Part shown: positions 27,304 through 37,389 of the stretch, piece after piece
Position numbering within the stretch: position 1 is the stretch's first letter
How the letters are laid out: each line of letters starts with the position of its first letter
NCBI RefSeq assembly: GCF_025244765.1
Contig: NZ_CP104209.1
Span: forward strand, 248,001 to 312,000
Source: Empedobacter stercoris
GTDB lineage: Bacteria; Bacteroidota; Bacteroidia; Flavobacteriales; Weeksellaceae
Reading direction: 5' to 3'
Length of the DNA stretch: 64,000 bases
Notes under the pieces: generated by a model
What the model was told of the DNA's origin: nothing
Databases searched by the model: none
What the model saw: only the letters and a program-made list of their open reading frames with translations
Translations under genes and position numbers: made by a program

Positions 27304-29472
27304 TTATTTTTTCTTCGTCTCTTTATTTTCTTCAATAATAGTCATTTCATCAATCAAACGTTGTGCATTTGCATATTTGTCAACTACCCATAAAATATAA
27401 CGAGCGTCAACCATAATATTACGACAAATTTCTGGATCATAATTTAAATCTGACATAGTTCCTTCCCAAACACGGTCAAAGTTCAATCCGATTAATTCTC
27501 CTTTTGCATTTAATGCTGGAGAACCAGAGTTTCCTCCTGTTGTATGATTGGTTGCGATAAAGTTTACAGCTAATTTACCGTCTTTATCAGCATATTTACC
27601 ATAGTCTTTGTTGTCATATAAACTAACCATTTGTTTTGGTAAATCATATTCGTAATCTCCAGGAACATATTTTTCCATTACGCCATCCATGTGTGTTACA
27701 GGTTCGTAATAAACCGCATCACGAGGTTGATAACCATCAACTTTACCATATGTTACACGTAAAGTAGAATTCGCATCTGGGAAGATTTTTTTATCTGTAA
27801 ATACATCCATTTGCGCTTTCATATAGGTACGCATCAATTTGTTGATCTTATCTTGATTCGCTAAATAGGTAGGCGTTACATTTGTTTGATTCGATTCTAA
27901 AACAATACGAACTTGACTAATCAATGCATCTTCTTTTAGCGCTTTAATAAATTCAGCATCGTTTTCAGCTAAAGCTTTGATATTACCTAAAAGAGATTGT
28001 CCATTCATTTTTTTCGTTCCGTTAATCACCGAGTTTCCTAAAGCAGTTTTAATGTTTGCTGCAGTTGTATTCGGTAATAATTTTTGTGGAACTACTTTGA
28101 AATAATTATCAGCCAAATCAGAAGAAATTGTTTTGTCTAATTCTGGATTATAATCCTTGTGCATAGACGCTACCGTATTCAACGCTTTTGCTTTTGTTTC
28201 AGCATAATTTTTTTGCCCTACAGCATTCAAAATATTATTCAACGTTAAAGCCATTCTGAACGTTTCTGAATTTGAGAAAAACGACTCAGAGAACATAATG
28301 TTCGCTAAATTATAATCTTGATTTGCTTTATTCACGTCATTTAATTCAGAAATAATGTTCGCATATTGAGCGTTTAATTTCGAATTTTTAGCAATACGAT
28401 TCATAAATTCTTGTTCGTATTGTTGACGTTTTTCTACCGCTTTCGAACGATTAAGCCCTAAAACTTCACCAATCCATTTTTTGTGTGCATTCGAAATACG
28501 TGCTTGTTTAGACGCATACGCAATACGAGTTGCATTGTCTTCTCGCATTTTTTTATCGATGTGCGATAATGCAATTGTACGAACATTAATACGTGCCGGA
28601 TTGATAACATCTTTGATTTGTTCGATAGAAGAAGCTGGTAAATATTCGTCCGTTACACCTGGAAAACCATAAACAAACGTGAAATCGCCTTCGTTAATTC
28701 CCGAAATATTAATTGGTAAGTGATGTTTTGGTTTGTAAGGTACATTGTCTACTGAATATTCTGCAGGTTTATTGTTTTTATCCGCATAGATTCTAAACAT
28801 AGCAAAATCTCCAGTATGACGTGGCCAAACCCAGTTATCGGTATCATTTCCATATTTACCAATTGCCGACGGTGGTGCACCAACTAAACGTACGTCTTTG
28901 AACGTTTCTGTTGTAAATTGGTAGTATTTATTTCCTTTATAGAAAGGTTTAATGAAAACTGTTTGGTACGATTCTTTTTTGCTTTTTGCATTAAAATCTT
29001 CGCTATTTTTTTTGATGATTTTGTTACGTTCTTCTTCAGACATATTTTCATTCACACCTTTTAAAATAGCTGTAGTTACATCTTTTATATCAATGATAAA
29101 AGTCGCTGTTAACCCTTCGTTTGGTAATTCGTCTTTCAACTCTTTAGCCCAAAAACCATCTGTTAAATAATCATTTTCTAAAGATGAATGCGCTTGAATT
29201 TCTCCATAACCACAGTGATGATTAGTTAATAATAAACCATTTGGAGAAATAACTTCAGATGTACAACCACCACCAAAATGCGCAACTGCATTATTGATAC
29301 TTTTATCTCCAGTACTGAAAATGTCTTTTGATGAGATTTTCAATCCCATGTCTTTCATTTCCTTTTCATTCAATTCTGTCGGAATCCACATTCCTCCACC
29401 TTGTTGTGCAAACGCATTGAAACTTGCAAACAAAGCCATTAAAATAGACCCTTTAACGAATAGTTTCTTCAT
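27304..29472 (-). CDS. S46-family dipeptidyl-peptidase, DPP11-like
   Basis: Exported serine exopeptidase of family S46 that removes dipeptides from peptide N-termini in the periplasm. The 722-residue protein has a signal peptide ending AFAQ, the His motif LLTNHHCGYG (His85/His86) and the Ser motif GGNSGSP (Ser649). The specificity position 18 residues after the catalytic Ser is Arg667 (GLNFDRVW). In characterised enzymes Arg here marks DPP11, which cleaves after Asp or Glu, while Gly marks DPP7. DPP11 assignment is therefore sequence-supported. Single-gene unit with its own terminator. Confidence 0.95.
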   Translation of the reverse strand: MKKLFVKGSILMALFASFNAFAQQGGGMWIPTELNEKEMKDMGLKISSKDIFSTGDKSINNAVAHFGGGCTSEVISPNGLLLTNHHCGYGEIQAHSSLENDYLTDGFWAKELKDELPNEGLTATFIIDIKDVTTAILKGVNENMSEEERNKIIKKNSEDFNAKSKKESYQTVFIKPFYKGNKYYQFTTETFKDVRLVGAPPSAIGKYGNDTDNWVWPRHTGDFAMFRIYADKNNKPAEYSVDNVPYKPKHHLPINISGINEGDFTFVYGFPGVTDEYLPASSIEQIKDVINPARINVRTIALSHIDKKMREDNATRIAYASKQARISNAHKKWIGEVLGLNRSKAVEKRQQYEQEFMNRIAKNSKLNAQYANIISELNDVNKANQDYNLANIMFSESFFSNSETFRMALTLNNILNAVGQKNYAETKAKALNTVASMHKDYNPELDKTISSDLADNYFKVVPQKLLPNTTAANIKTALGNSVINGTKKMNGQSLLGNIKALAENDAEFIKALKEDALISQVRIVLESNQTNVTPTYLANQDKINKLMRTYMKAQMDVFTDKKIFPDANSTLRVTYGKVDGYQPRDAVYYEPVTHMDGVMEKYVPGDYEYDLPKQMVSLYDNKDYGKYADKDGKLAVNFIATNHTTGGNSGSPALNAKGELIGLNFDRVWEGTMSDLNYDPEICRNIMVDARYILWVVDKYANAQRLIDEMTIIEENKETKKK

Positions 29473-29620
29473 TTTTATTTGATTATTTTATTGTATCGAT
29501 TTCTTAGATTTTCAAAGATAAAGAAATTTACATAAAACCAACTTGATTTCTTAAAACCATTGTAAATAGTGAGTTTTTAAGGATTAATTTTTAATATTTT
29601 TGAGCATTAAATGTAGATAA

Positions 29621-30385
29621 ATGAAAAGAGTACTGTTAGTTGGTTTAATAGCTTTAGGATTGCAATCGTGCACTATAAAAGAAGAATATGTTATTTATGA
29701 AGATGGAAAAATTGATTATAATTATTCGTTAAATGGCAATGATTTAAAATCATATATTCAAGATGAAGGTGGTTACAATTCACTTTTGAATGAAAAAAAA
29801 GAGGTGGTAGAGAACTTAAAAAAAGGATTAACAATTGAATCATTGCATAAAATAATGATTGAAGATGAAGATTTTTTGAATGATAAAAGGAGTAATGCAA
29901 TCGCTTATTTTGAGGAAAATAAATTACTATATGAAAAATTTAAACAGCATAAAGTATATATTGATTTTAATGAATTAACGTATTCAACCGAGTTAAATTC
30001 AGTATCAACTGTCATCAGTAAAGAAAGTGAAGAGTTGAATACGTTTTTATTCAATTTGTTTATAGCGATTGATAATCCATTCAATACAAATTATTTAAAT
30101 AATCAGAAGAATATAAATTCAACCAGTACCGAAATTGTATTTAATAAAGAAGATTTTAAGACTTTAGTCAGTGGCTTAATGCCGAATTTTGATGCTGGAA
30201 TGGGAGATAATATGGTGTATAATAATATGTTTAATTATCAATTAATTATTCATGCGCCAACTAAAATAGTAAGTAGTACAGTTGAAGATGCCAATTTCTC
30301 CTTGGACCAAAAAACGATTCGACTAAATTTTACATTCAATGATATTATTTCGGGTAAGAATAAATCAGCCAAAATTACCTATTAA
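29621..30385 (+). CDS. Lipoprotein of unknown function
   Basis: A 254-residue protein with a lipoprotein signal and lipobox (GLQSC, Cys17), followed by a start typical of small envelope lipoproteins (EEYVIYEDGKIDYNYSLNG). I do not recognise a domain. The composition is Asn/Asp/Lys-rich with alternating hydrophobic residues suggesting beta structure at both ends and a helical middle. It lies 42 bp upstream of lipB in the same direction and may be cotranscribed with it. Confidence 0.75.
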   Translation: MKRVLLVGLIALGLQSCTIKEEYVIYEDGKIDYNYSLNGNDLKSYIQDEGGYNSLLNEKKEVVENLKKGLTIESLHKIMIEDEDFLNDKRSNAIAYFEENKLLYEKFKQHKVYIDFNELTYSTELNSVSTVISKESEELNTFLFNLFIAIDNPFNTNYLNNQKNINSTSTEIVFNKEDFKTLVSGLMPNFDAGMGDNMVYNNMFNYQLIIHAPTKIVSSTVEDANFSLDQKTIRLNFTFNDIISGKNKSAKITY

Positions 30386-30427
30386 ACGCATAGTTTCGTA
30401 AATTTGATTTTCGAAACACATTGTAAA

Positions 30428-31141
30428 ATGAAACAAATTGTCGAGTTCCAAGATTTGGGAATGAACAGAAATTACCAAGAAATATGGGATTATCAAGAAA
30501 GTCTTTTAGCCGAAAATATAGCCGCAAAACAATACAACAGAGCACAAGAAAAGGAGGGAGGAACTGATTTTAAGAATACCAAAAATCATTTGCTTTTCGT
30601 AGAACATCCGCATGTTTATACACTTGGGAAAAGTGGTCATTTAGAAAATATGTTGGCGTCGAGCGATAAGTTAAATGAAATTCAAGCAACATTTGTTAAA
30701 ACGAATCGTGGTGGCGATATTACGTATCATGGACCGCAACAATTGGTTGGGTATCCGATTATGGATTTAGAAAATTTTAAACCCGACATTCATTTGTATA
30801 TGCGCAATTTGGAAGAAGTAATCATCAAAACAATTGCAGAATATGGTTTAAAAGGTGTTCGTTCTCAAGGAGAAACAGGTGTTTGGTTAGACGTTGGTCG
30901 ACCTTATGCGCGCAAAATTTGTGCAATGGGAGTTAAAGCTTCTCGTTGGGTTACGATGCATGGTTTTGCTCTTAATGTGAATACAGATATGCGTTATTTT
31001 GAATATATTGTTCCATGTGGAATCCAAGATAAAGCCGTTGCGTCATTAGAAAGAGAGCTCGGTCATCAGGTAGATATGAACGAAGTAAAAGCGTTTACGA
31101 AAAAACATTTTGCTGAAGTTTTTGATGTAGCCTATAAATAA
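30428..31141 (+). CDS. lipB: Lipoyl(octanoyl) transferase LipB
   Basis: Transfers octanoate from acyl carrier protein to lipoate-dependent enzymes, the first step of lipoate assembly. The ATG at 30428 (MKQIVEFQDLGM) is preferred to a TTG 24 bp upstream; it gives 237 residues. Family motifs are FVEHPHVYTLGKSG, RGGDITYHGPQQLVGYP, and ARKICAMGVKASRWVTMHGF with the catalytic Lys, plus the VPCGI Cys. A strong terminator follows. No lipA is present in the window. Confidence 0.96.
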   Translation: MKQIVEFQDLGMNRNYQEIWDYQESLLAENIAAKQYNRAQEKEGGTDFKNTKNHLLFVEHPHVYTLGKSGHLENMLASSDKLNEIQATFVKTNRGGDITYHGPQQLVGYPIMDLENFKPDIHLYMRNLEEVIIKTIAEYGLKGVRSQGETGVWLDVGRPYARKICAMGVKASRWVTMHGFALNVNTDMRYFEYIVPCGIQDKAVASLERELGHQVDMNEVKAFTKKHFAEVFDVAYK

Positions 31142-31167
31142 ACATTTCTAAGAATAAAAATTATAGT

Positions 31168-31195
31168 AAAGACCGTTTTTTGTAAAACGGTCTTT
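31168..31195 (+). terminator. Intrinsic terminator of lipB
   Basis: A 12-bp perfect stem (AAAGACCGTTTT/AAAACGGTCTTT) with a 4-nt loop and a T-run. Confidence 0.92.
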
Positions 31196-31312
31196 TTTAT
31201 TGGTTTTTAATTTGTTATAAACACTTCAATTAAATGTTTTTCATTTTCGACTATTTTTTAATTTTTTGTTAAAGAATAATTATAAATTTAGCACTTATAA
31301 AGAAACGTAATA

Positions 31313-33040
31313 ATGGAAAATAACCAAATCAAAACGAATTATCCAGCGCTCTATACACTGATAATCGTCTTTTTTTTCTGGGGTTTTATTGCCGCAGGTA
31401 ACAATATTTTTATTCCTTTTTGTAAAAATTATTTCAATTTAGATCAATTTCAATCACAATTAATCGACTTTGCATTTTATACTGCGTATTATGTAGGTGC
31501 TTTGCTTTTGTATATTTTTGGCGTTGTAAAAGGTAAAGATCTTGTTGGGCAATGGGGATATAAAAGAAGTATTGTTTACGGACTTTTGTTTTCTGCAATA
31601 GGAGCTGGCGCAATGATTATTGCGGTTCAAATTAATGTATATACAGCAATGTTAGTGGGGTTATTTATTGTAGCGTTAGGCTTTTCTTTGCAACAAACAG
31701 CGGCCAACCCTTTTGCTGTTCTTTTGGGAGATCCTAAAACAGGAACTTCACGTGTAAATTTAGGTGGAGGAATCAATTCCTTTGGAACAACAATTGGTCC
31801 GTTAGTAATTGGTTTTGCATTGTTTGGTACTTTTGAACATGTTTCGGATGACGCGATAAAAAGTTTACCACTTACAAAAGTAGAATATCTATACATTGGT
31901 GTTGGATTATTGTTTGTTATTGCAGCAGGAATTTTCTTTTTCTCAAAAAAAGTTCCAGATGGTATCAATAACGAACCAATGGAAAAATCTAACAAAGCAT
32001 TAACAACATTAATTGTAATGACAATTTTATTGTTTGTAATGTTTTTACCAGTATTTTTGAGTTATAAAAGTGATGAGGCTTTAAAAATTGAAGAATTAAG
32101 CAGATTAATTGAAGCTAATCAAAATGTAGAATTAGTCAATCAATATAAAGCAGAAATTGCAACAATCAAAGAACCATTAGAAATGTATCGTATGTCATGG
32201 TTATTTGGTGCTTTAGCAGTCGTAGTTGTAGGATTATTGTATGCTTATTTCAGCGCTTCAAAAAAGGCAGAAGGCTGGGGAGCGATGAAATATCCTCAAT
32301 TAATTTTAGGAATGTTAGCCCTTTTTCTTTATGTTGGAGTAGAGGTCGCAATTGGTTCTAATTTAGGTGAATTATTAACATTGAAAGAGTTTGGTAGCCT
32401 AAGTTCTTCACAAATTACACCTTACGTGACGATGTATTGGGGAAGTATGATGATTGGTCGTTGGGCAGGTGCAATTAGTGCCTTCAATTTGACTAAATCA
32501 AAAAAACAATTGTTATTAATTATTGTTCCATTAATCGCTTATTCAATTATTATTGGTGTTAATACAATGGCTGGTTTCGATATGTCGCATTTGTATTATT
32601 ATATTATCTGTATTGCTTTACAAATTGTCGCATTCTTTTTATCAAAAGATAAACCAGCTCGTACATTATTAATTTTCGCAATATTTGGAGCAGTAGCAAT
32701 GATTATTGGATTATTTTCTACAGGTATGACAGCTATCTATGCTTTCTTAGCAGGAGGATTAGCATGTTCTATTATGTGGCCAGCAATTTTCAGTTTATCA
32801 ATTGTAGGATTAGGAAAATATACTGCGCAAGGATCTGCTTTTTTAGTAATGATGATTTTAGGAGGTGGAATTATCCCGCCAATTCAAGGAAAATTATCTG
32901 ATATTATTGGAATTCATAATTCGTATATTATCCCATTATTTTGTTTTGCCTACCTTATTTTGTTCGCAATTATGGTAAAAGGATTTTTAACAAAACAAGG
33001 AATCAATATTGATGAATTAGAATCAGAAGGTAGTCATTAA
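31313..33040 (+). CDS. Sugar MFS transporter (FucP/GluP-like)
   Basis: A 575-residue permease of the fucose/glucose/galactose:proton symporter branch of MFS. Typical segments are [30 protein letters not shown] and [15 protein letters not shown], which carries the conserved N-P of this family. It is longer than FucP (about 440) because of an extra hydrophilic stretch near residues 250-300 and additional helices. It is monocistronic. The IS copy 1 terminus lies 41 bp past its stop, inside its terminator. Confidence 0.9.
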   Translation: MENNQIKTNYPALYTLIIVFFFWGFIAAGNNIFIPFCKNYFNLDQFQSQLIDFAFYTAYYVGALLLYIFGVVKGKDLVGQWGYKRSIVYGLLFSAIGAGAMIIAVQINVYTAMLVGLFIVALGFSLQQTAANPFAVLLGDPKTGTSRVNLGGGINSFGTTIGPLVIGFALFGTFEHVSDDAIKSLPLTKVEYLYIGVGLLFVIAAGIFFFSKKVPDGINNEPMEKSNKALTTLIVMTILLFVMFLPVFLSYKSDEALKIEELSRLIEANQNVELVNQYKAEIATIKEPLEMYRMSWLFGALAVVVVGLLYAYFSASKKAEGWGAMKYPQLILGMLALFLYVGVEVAIGSNLGELLTLKEFGSLSSSQITPYVTMYWGSMMIGRWAGAISAFNLTKSKKQLLLIIVPLIAYSIIIGVNTMAGFDMSHLYYYIICIALQIVAFFLSKDKPARTLLIFAIFGAVAMIIGLFSTGMTAIYAFLAGGLACSIMWPAIFSLSIVGLGKYTAQGSAFLVMMILGGGIIPPIQGKLSDIIGIHNSYIIPLFCFAYLILFAIMVKGFLTKQGINIDELESEGSH

Positions 33041-33115
33041 AATAGTTTAAATTATGAAATAAAAAAAGCCGAGCAAAAAGCTAGACTGCACCCAAAAGTT
33101 TGGACAGATTAAAAA

Positions 33116-33895
33116 TTAATAATTATAAAAATGAGTTCGATATTGTATCGGGCTCATTTTATTTAAGTTCGATTTTATTCTATCGTTATTGTAATAGTAA
33201 ATGTATTGTTTTATTTCTTTTTTTAGCTCTTCAATAGAATTAAATTTTTGTAAATAAAATAGTTCCGATTTCAGTATTCCGAAGAAATTCTCGATAATAG
33301 CATTATCTAAGCAATTTCCTTTTCTACTCATACTTTGTATGATTCCTTTTTCATTTAATAAAGCCTGATATTGTTTCATTTGATATTGCCATCCTTGATC
33401 TGAATGTAATATCAAATCTTTAGTGTCTTTCGTTATTTTAAATGCCTTTTTAAGCATTTGAGTTACTTGATTAAAAACAGGTCGTTCGCTTAACTCATAG
33501 CTGATAATTTCTTGATTGTACAGATCCATTATCGGTGATAAATATAGTTTTTTATCTTTTACTTTAAACTCGGTAACATCTGTTACCCATTTTTGGTTGG
33601 GTTTATCAGCCTTAAATGCTCTTTGCAAGATGTTTGGTGCAATCTTTCCTTGTTCTCCTTTGTAAGATTTGTATTTTTTTCTTCGAATCAAACTCTTTAA
33701 TCCTAAGCTATTCATCAGTTTAAGAACAGTTTTATGATTGATGATAGTTCCTGATTTTCTTAATTCATCGGTAATTCGTCGATAGCCATATCGCCCTTTA
33801 TGCTGATGATAAATGGATTTTATCTTAAGTTTTAATTCCTCGTATTTATCTGTTTTACTACGTGAAATATGATAGTAAAAGCTGCTTCTAGCCAT
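33116..33895 (-). CDS. IS3-family transposase OrfB (copy 1)
   Basis: DDE integrase domain of the transposase, 259 residues, with Asp106 (WVTDVTEF), Asp166 (HSDQGWQY) and Glu202 (IENFFGILKSE), giving the D-D-35-E spacing of this family. The HHQHKGRYGYRRI-type HTH_21 segment lies at about 30-45. The frame is open upstream of the ATG (NELRPEFHLNLLLDCTH) and lies -1 relative to orfA, so the active protein is probably an OrfAB fusion made by -1 frameshifting near the A-rich end of orfA. No canonical A6G slip site is visible. Confidence 0.95.
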   Translation of the reverse strand: MARSSFYYHISRSKTDKYEELKLKIKSIYHQHKGRYGYRRITDELRKSGTIINHKTVLKLMNSLGLKSLIRRKKYKSYKGEQGKIAPNILQRAFKADKPNQKWVTDVTEFKVKDKKLYLSPIMDLYNQEIISYELSERPVFNQVTQMLKKAFKITKDTKDLILHSDQGWQYQMKQYQALLNEKGIIQSMSRKGNCLDNAIIENFFGILKSELFYLQKFNSIEELKKEIKQYIYYYNNDRIKSNLNKMSPIQYRTHFYNY

Positions 33896-33945
33896 ATGTG
33901 TACAATCTAAAAGTAAATTTAGATGAAATTCTGGCCTTAATTCAT

Positions 33946-34482
33946 TTATGGCTTGCGTCCAAGTTTCTTTTGTTTTTCTTCCTCGGCTTGAATTAAGGCA
34001 TTGAACTTTTTTAAGAGTGCATTTTCACAACGTAAACGTTCAATCTCCAACAATAGTTCTTCTTCTCTTGTTAACGGTTGTTTCGATTTTTTAGGTCTAC
34101 CTTTAGATGTGCTCATAGTCTTGGGACGGCCTTTTGGTTTGGGTTTTAATCCGTCTATTCCAAAGGTAGCAAAATCTTTTTGCCATTTTATAATAACCGA
34201 TTCACTTGGAATATTAAATTTAACTCTGGCTTCACGCAAACTAAGAAACTGTTTGGTTATAGACTTAATAACTTTTAGCTTAAATTCAACGCTATACGTT
34301 TGGTTTTTCTTAGGTTCTAAACCTAAAGCTCCTTGATTATGATAATCAGTAATCCACTTACGCAATAAACTTCCTGAAATACCTTCTTGATGTGATATAG
34401 AATGAACTGAATGATGTTTTTTTAAAACTTCTTTGACACATCGCAACTTGTATGTTACATCATATTTTACTTTTCTTGCCAT
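33946..34482 (-). CDS. IS3-family transposase OrfA (copy 1)
   Basis: DNA-binding part of the transposase, 178 residues from the ATG at 34482. A TTG start at 34497 would overlap the terminal hairpin. Two helix-turn-helix segments are visible (SISHQEGISGSLLRKWI; LREARVKFNIPSESVIIKWQ), then a leucine-rich coiled-coil end (EELLLEIERLRCENALLKKF) used for multimerisation. The first 60 or so codons differ markedly from copy 2, the rest is almost identical. Confidence 0.93.
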   Translation of the reverse strand: MARKVKYDVTYKLRCVKEVLKKHHSVHSISHQEGISGSLLRKWITDYHNQGALGLEPKKNQTYSVEFKLKVIKSITKQFLSLREARVKFNIPSESVIIKWQKDFATFGIDGLKPKPKGRPKTMSTSKGRPKKSKQPLTREEELLLEIERLRCENALLKKFNALIQAEEEKQKKLGRKP

Positions 34483-34486
34483 AAAA

Positions 34487-34520
34487 AATGCCCCCAAAAG
34501 TGTCTAACTTTTTGGGGGCA
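34487..34520 (-). promoter_or_regulatory. Hairpin at the orfA start of IS copy 1
   Basis: TGCCCCCAAAA and TTTTGGGGGCA form an 11-bp stem inside the right terminus, just upstream of the orfA ATG. Such terminal hairpins can block read-through translation from outside promoters. The same structure is present in copy 2. Confidence 0.6.
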
Positions 34521-34543
34521 GTGTAAGAAAGGTCGCATTTTTT

Positions 34544-35356
34544 TTATTTCATAACACCTAATTGTGTTAATATTTTTTCTTCATAAGGATCTATCTTAAA
34601 TTGATCAAATTTTACAAAATCTTTTCCATCTTTCAGATACCCTAATTGATAATTTTGACGAACAACAGGTTGATTTTCGAAACTTTCTAAAATAGGCAAT
34701 TCAGAAATCGGTTCTAAAATTTTTTCATTTGTAGTCGAAATTAAACCAAAATGCATCAAATAATTTTCTTTGGATAAAAAATAAGGAAAATAAGCCAACA
34801 CATCAGGACGTTCAATTTTCAAAGAAGTTGATTCTCCAAAAGTTGCAAAATTTTGATCAACAGGTGTTAAATATTCGTATTGAAAATCAATAATTAATTG
34901 ATTGTTTTTGTCAATCATTCCCCATTTTCCATCTTTTTCTACTCCAGCCAAACCAGCTCTAAAATCGGTACAACCATCATATTCAAACGGAATAATTACT
35001 TGATTCAATAAATCAATAAATCCCCATTTTCCGTCTTTTTTTACAGCACAAATATTCTCAATAAAATCACTTGATAATTCATACTCAAACGGAATCAAAA
35101 CTTGGTTAGACTTGGTTATAAATCCCCATTTTTCGTTTTTCTGAGCACTATATGCATTAACCGTTGTGAGAACTAATTTCTGGTACTCAAAAGGAATAAT
35201 TACATTTCCAGTTTTATCGATTAAGCCAAATTGATCATTAATAGATATTGGTGCTAAATTATTGCGATCAAAAACAGTTAACTCTTCAAATGTTGTTGTT
35301 TCTTTGTGAACGAAATCATCAAACTGATCAGTGTCTTTTGGGTAAATTTTAGTCAT
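34544..35356 (-). CDS. WG-repeat-containing protein
   Basis: A 270-residue protein with tandem WG repeats: GLIDKTGNVIIPFEYQ, WGFITKSNQVLIPFEYE, WGFIDLLNQVIIPFEYDG and WGMIDKNNQLIIDFQYE, each about 35 residues. No signal peptide. WG proteins are frequent in Bacteroidota and their roles are mostly unknown. The stop codon lies inside the right arm of the terminator interrupted by IS copy 1; the coding sequence itself is intact. Confidence 0.9.
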   Translation of the reverse strand: MTKIYPKDTDQFDDFVHKETTTFEELTVFDRNNLAPISINDQFGLIDKTGNVIIPFEYQKLVLTTVNAYSAQKNEKWGFITKSNQVLIPFEYELSSDFIENICAVKKDGKWGFIDLLNQVIIPFEYDGCTDFRAGLAGVEKDGKWGMIDKNNQLIIDFQYEYLTPVDQNFATFGESTSLKIERPDVLAYFPYFLSKENYLMHFGLISTTNEKILEPISELPILESFENQPVVRQNYQLGYLKDGKDFVKFDQFKIDPYEEKILTQLGVMK

Positions 35357-35487
35357 AATTCTTTAATTCACCACAAAATTAAAGAATCAAAATTAATAGA
35401 TATCTTTTTATTTTAAAAATATCCGATTTTAAGCACTTTTTTGTAAATATAATTCTTATTTTTGTAGGAAAGCTTAAAGTATAACCT

Positions 35488-36492
35488 ATGAATATTTTTA
35501 CTAAATTATTTTTTAGTGCAGCCATAATGTCGAGTAGCTTTGTTTCTGCTCAACAGGAAAACATTAACATTACAAATCTTCCAACGACTATTAATAAAGA
35601 TTATTCTTTTGATGGAGTTTGGAATATTTCAAATGATGTAACTACTTCTAATTACAAAATTTCTGGCGGAAAATTGACTAACTATTCAGATAAAACTAGT
35701 CAAACTTTATTTTTTGATTTATATTTTGTTCCTTCAAAATCTTCGTTGGATTTGTATGATTTACCTAACAAAATCACAACAAATGCCCAATTAGGAACTC
35801 TGGAAGGGAATGGAACAAGTTTTAATAATGTAAATGTAACTTTTAAAGCAGCAGATATCCAGAAATTAGCAGATGGAGATTATACACCAATTTTATTATT
35901 GAAAGAGAGAGAAACAAGCAATGTTTTAAACTACAAGATTTTAAATAATAAAATATCATTACAATCGAATGATATTATGATTGATAAAGTAATTGATGAT
36001 GCTAGTTTACCACAATTAACGGAGAAAAATACATTAGCTTCTACAAAAAATATTGACGCAACTTTATCAGATATTTATATTCCCGTAGAGAGTTCATTAG
36101 CTATTGAAAATGCAAACAAAAAAGTAAAATTAGCTGGTGTTTGGAAATTAGAAATTGATTTTAATACATTAATGGTTACAGTTGATGGTATTAATAATTC
36201 TATTCAGAATTTAGATTCTAAACCAACAAATGACTTGAAATTATTAGTCTATTTTTCAAAACAAAATATTACAGATGCAAAAAAAATAGATGGATTTGAA
36301 TTGCTTAATTTTGATATTACTCCGGTTGCCGCTTTAACAAAATTAAGTAATCTTGATTTTACAACTAACATCACAAAGTTAGTTCCTGCGGGTGAATATT
36401 ATCCAATTTTGGTTTTGACAGAGAAGAATAATGAAGGAAACTATGTAATCAAATCTACTTTGAGTTTAGGTGAAAAATATATTTGGAAATAA
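35488..36492 (+). CDS. Secreted protein with two related beta-rich domains, unknown function
   Basis: A 334-residue protein with a signal peptide (MNIFTKLFFSAAIMSSSFVS, cleavage near SAQQ). Two tandem regions follow a similar pattern: F/L-x-G-V-W near residues 42 and 215, then a strand pattern ending G-D-Y-T-P-I-L-L-L-K-E (about 130) and G-E-Y-Y-P-I-L-V-L-T-E (about 307). This points to a domain duplication of a beta-sandwich type. I do not recognise the family. It is divergent from the WG gene and both are enclosed by the two IS copies. Confidence 0.78.
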   Translation: MNIFTKLFFSAAIMSSSFVSAQQENINITNLPTTINKDYSFDGVWNISNDVTTSNYKISGGKLTNYSDKTSQTLFFDLYFVPSKSSLDLYDLPNKITTNAQLGTLEGNGTSFNNVNVTFKAADIQKLADGDYTPILLLKERETSNVLNYKILNNKISLQSNDIMIDKVIDDASLPQLTEKNTLASTKNIDATLSDIYIPVESSLAIENANKKVKLAGVWKLEIDFNTLMVTVDGINNSIQNLDSKPTNDLKLLVYFSKQNITDAKKIDGFELLNFDITPVAALTKLSNLDFTTNITKLVPAGEYYPILVLTEKNNEGNYVIKSTLSLGEKYIWK

Positions 36493-36559
36493 ATTCTAAT
36501 TAATAAACAAAAAGCGAAATCTTATTAGACTGCACCCAAAAGTTTGGACAGATTAAAAA

Positions 36560-37339
36560 TTAATAATTATAAAAATGAGTTCGATATTGTATCGGGCTCA
36601 TTTTATTTAAGTTCGATTTTATTCTATCGTTATTGTAATAGTAAATGTATTGTTTTATTTCTTTTTTTAGCTCTTCAATAGAATTAAATTTTTGTAAATA
36701 AAATAGTTCCGATTTCAGTATTCCGAAGAAATTCTCGATAATAGCATTATCTAAGCAATTTCCTTTTCTACTCATACTTTGTATGATTCCTTTTTCATTT
36801 AATAAAGCCTGATATTGTTTCATTTGATATTGCCATCCTTGATCTGAATGTAATATCAAATCTTTAGTGTCTTTCGTTATTTTAAATGCCTTTTTAAGCA
36901 TTTGAGTTACTTGATTAAAAACAGGTCGTTCGCTTAACTCATAGCTGATAATTTCTTGATTGTACAGATCCATTATTGGTGATAAATATAGTTTTTTATC
37001 TTTTACTTTAAACTCGGTAACATCTGTTACCCATTTTTGGTTGGGTTTATCAGCCTTAAATGCTCTTTGCAAGATGTTTGGTGCAATCTTTCCTTGTTCT
37101 CCTTTGTAAGATTTGTATTTTTTTCTTCGAATCAAACTCTTTAATCCTAAGCTATTCATCAGTTTAAGAACAGTTTTATGATTGATGATAGTTCCTGATT
37201 TTCTTAATTCATCGGTAATTCGTCGATAGCCATATCGCCCTTTATGCTGATGATAAATGGATTTTATCTTAAGTTTTAATTCCTCGTATTTATCTGTTTT
37301 ACTACGTGAAATATGATAGTAAAAGCTGCTTCTAGCCAT
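36560..37339 (-). CDS. IS3-family transposase OrfB (copy 2)
   Basis: The 259-residue integrase domain, identical in protein sequence to copy 1 with Asp106, Asp166 and Glu202. As in copy 1 the frame is open upstream of the ATG in the -1 register relative to orfA. Intact, so the element is likely still mobile. Confidence 0.95.
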   Translation of the reverse strand: MARSSFYYHISRSKTDKYEELKLKIKSIYHQHKGRYGYRRITDELRKSGTIINHKTVLKLMNSLGLKSLIRRKKYKSYKGEQGKIAPNILQRAFKADKPNQKWVTDVTEFKVKDKKLYLSPIMDLYNQEIISYELSERPVFNQVTQMLKKAFKITKDTKDLILHSDQGWQYQMKQYQALLNEKGIIQSMSRKGNCLDNAIIENFFGILKSELFYLQKFNSIEELKKEIKQYIYYYNNDRIKSNLNKMSPIQYRTHFYNY

Positions 37340-37389
37340 ATGTGTACAATCTAAAAGTAAATTTAGATGAAATTCTGGCCTTAATTCAT

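Larger units (their letters stand above)
33082..34525 (-). mobile_element. IS3-family (IS150-like) insertion sequence, copy 1
   Basis: A 1,444-bp element with imperfect terminal inverted repeats (TAGACTGCACCC at the left, TACACTGCCCCC read inward from the right; 20 of 25 positions match). It carries orfA and orfB, read on the minus strand. The flanking triplets are AGC and AGA, so there is no clear target duplication. The flanks form a hairpin when joined: 33052-33067 and 34539-34554 are a perfect 16-bp inverted repeat, so the element sits in the loop of the former terminator between the sugar transporter and WG-repeat genes. Confidence 0.95.

Noticed and set aside
31627-31995. 122-codon minus-strand frame within the sugar transporter gene
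   Set aside because: Antisense shadow of a well-supported membrane protein.
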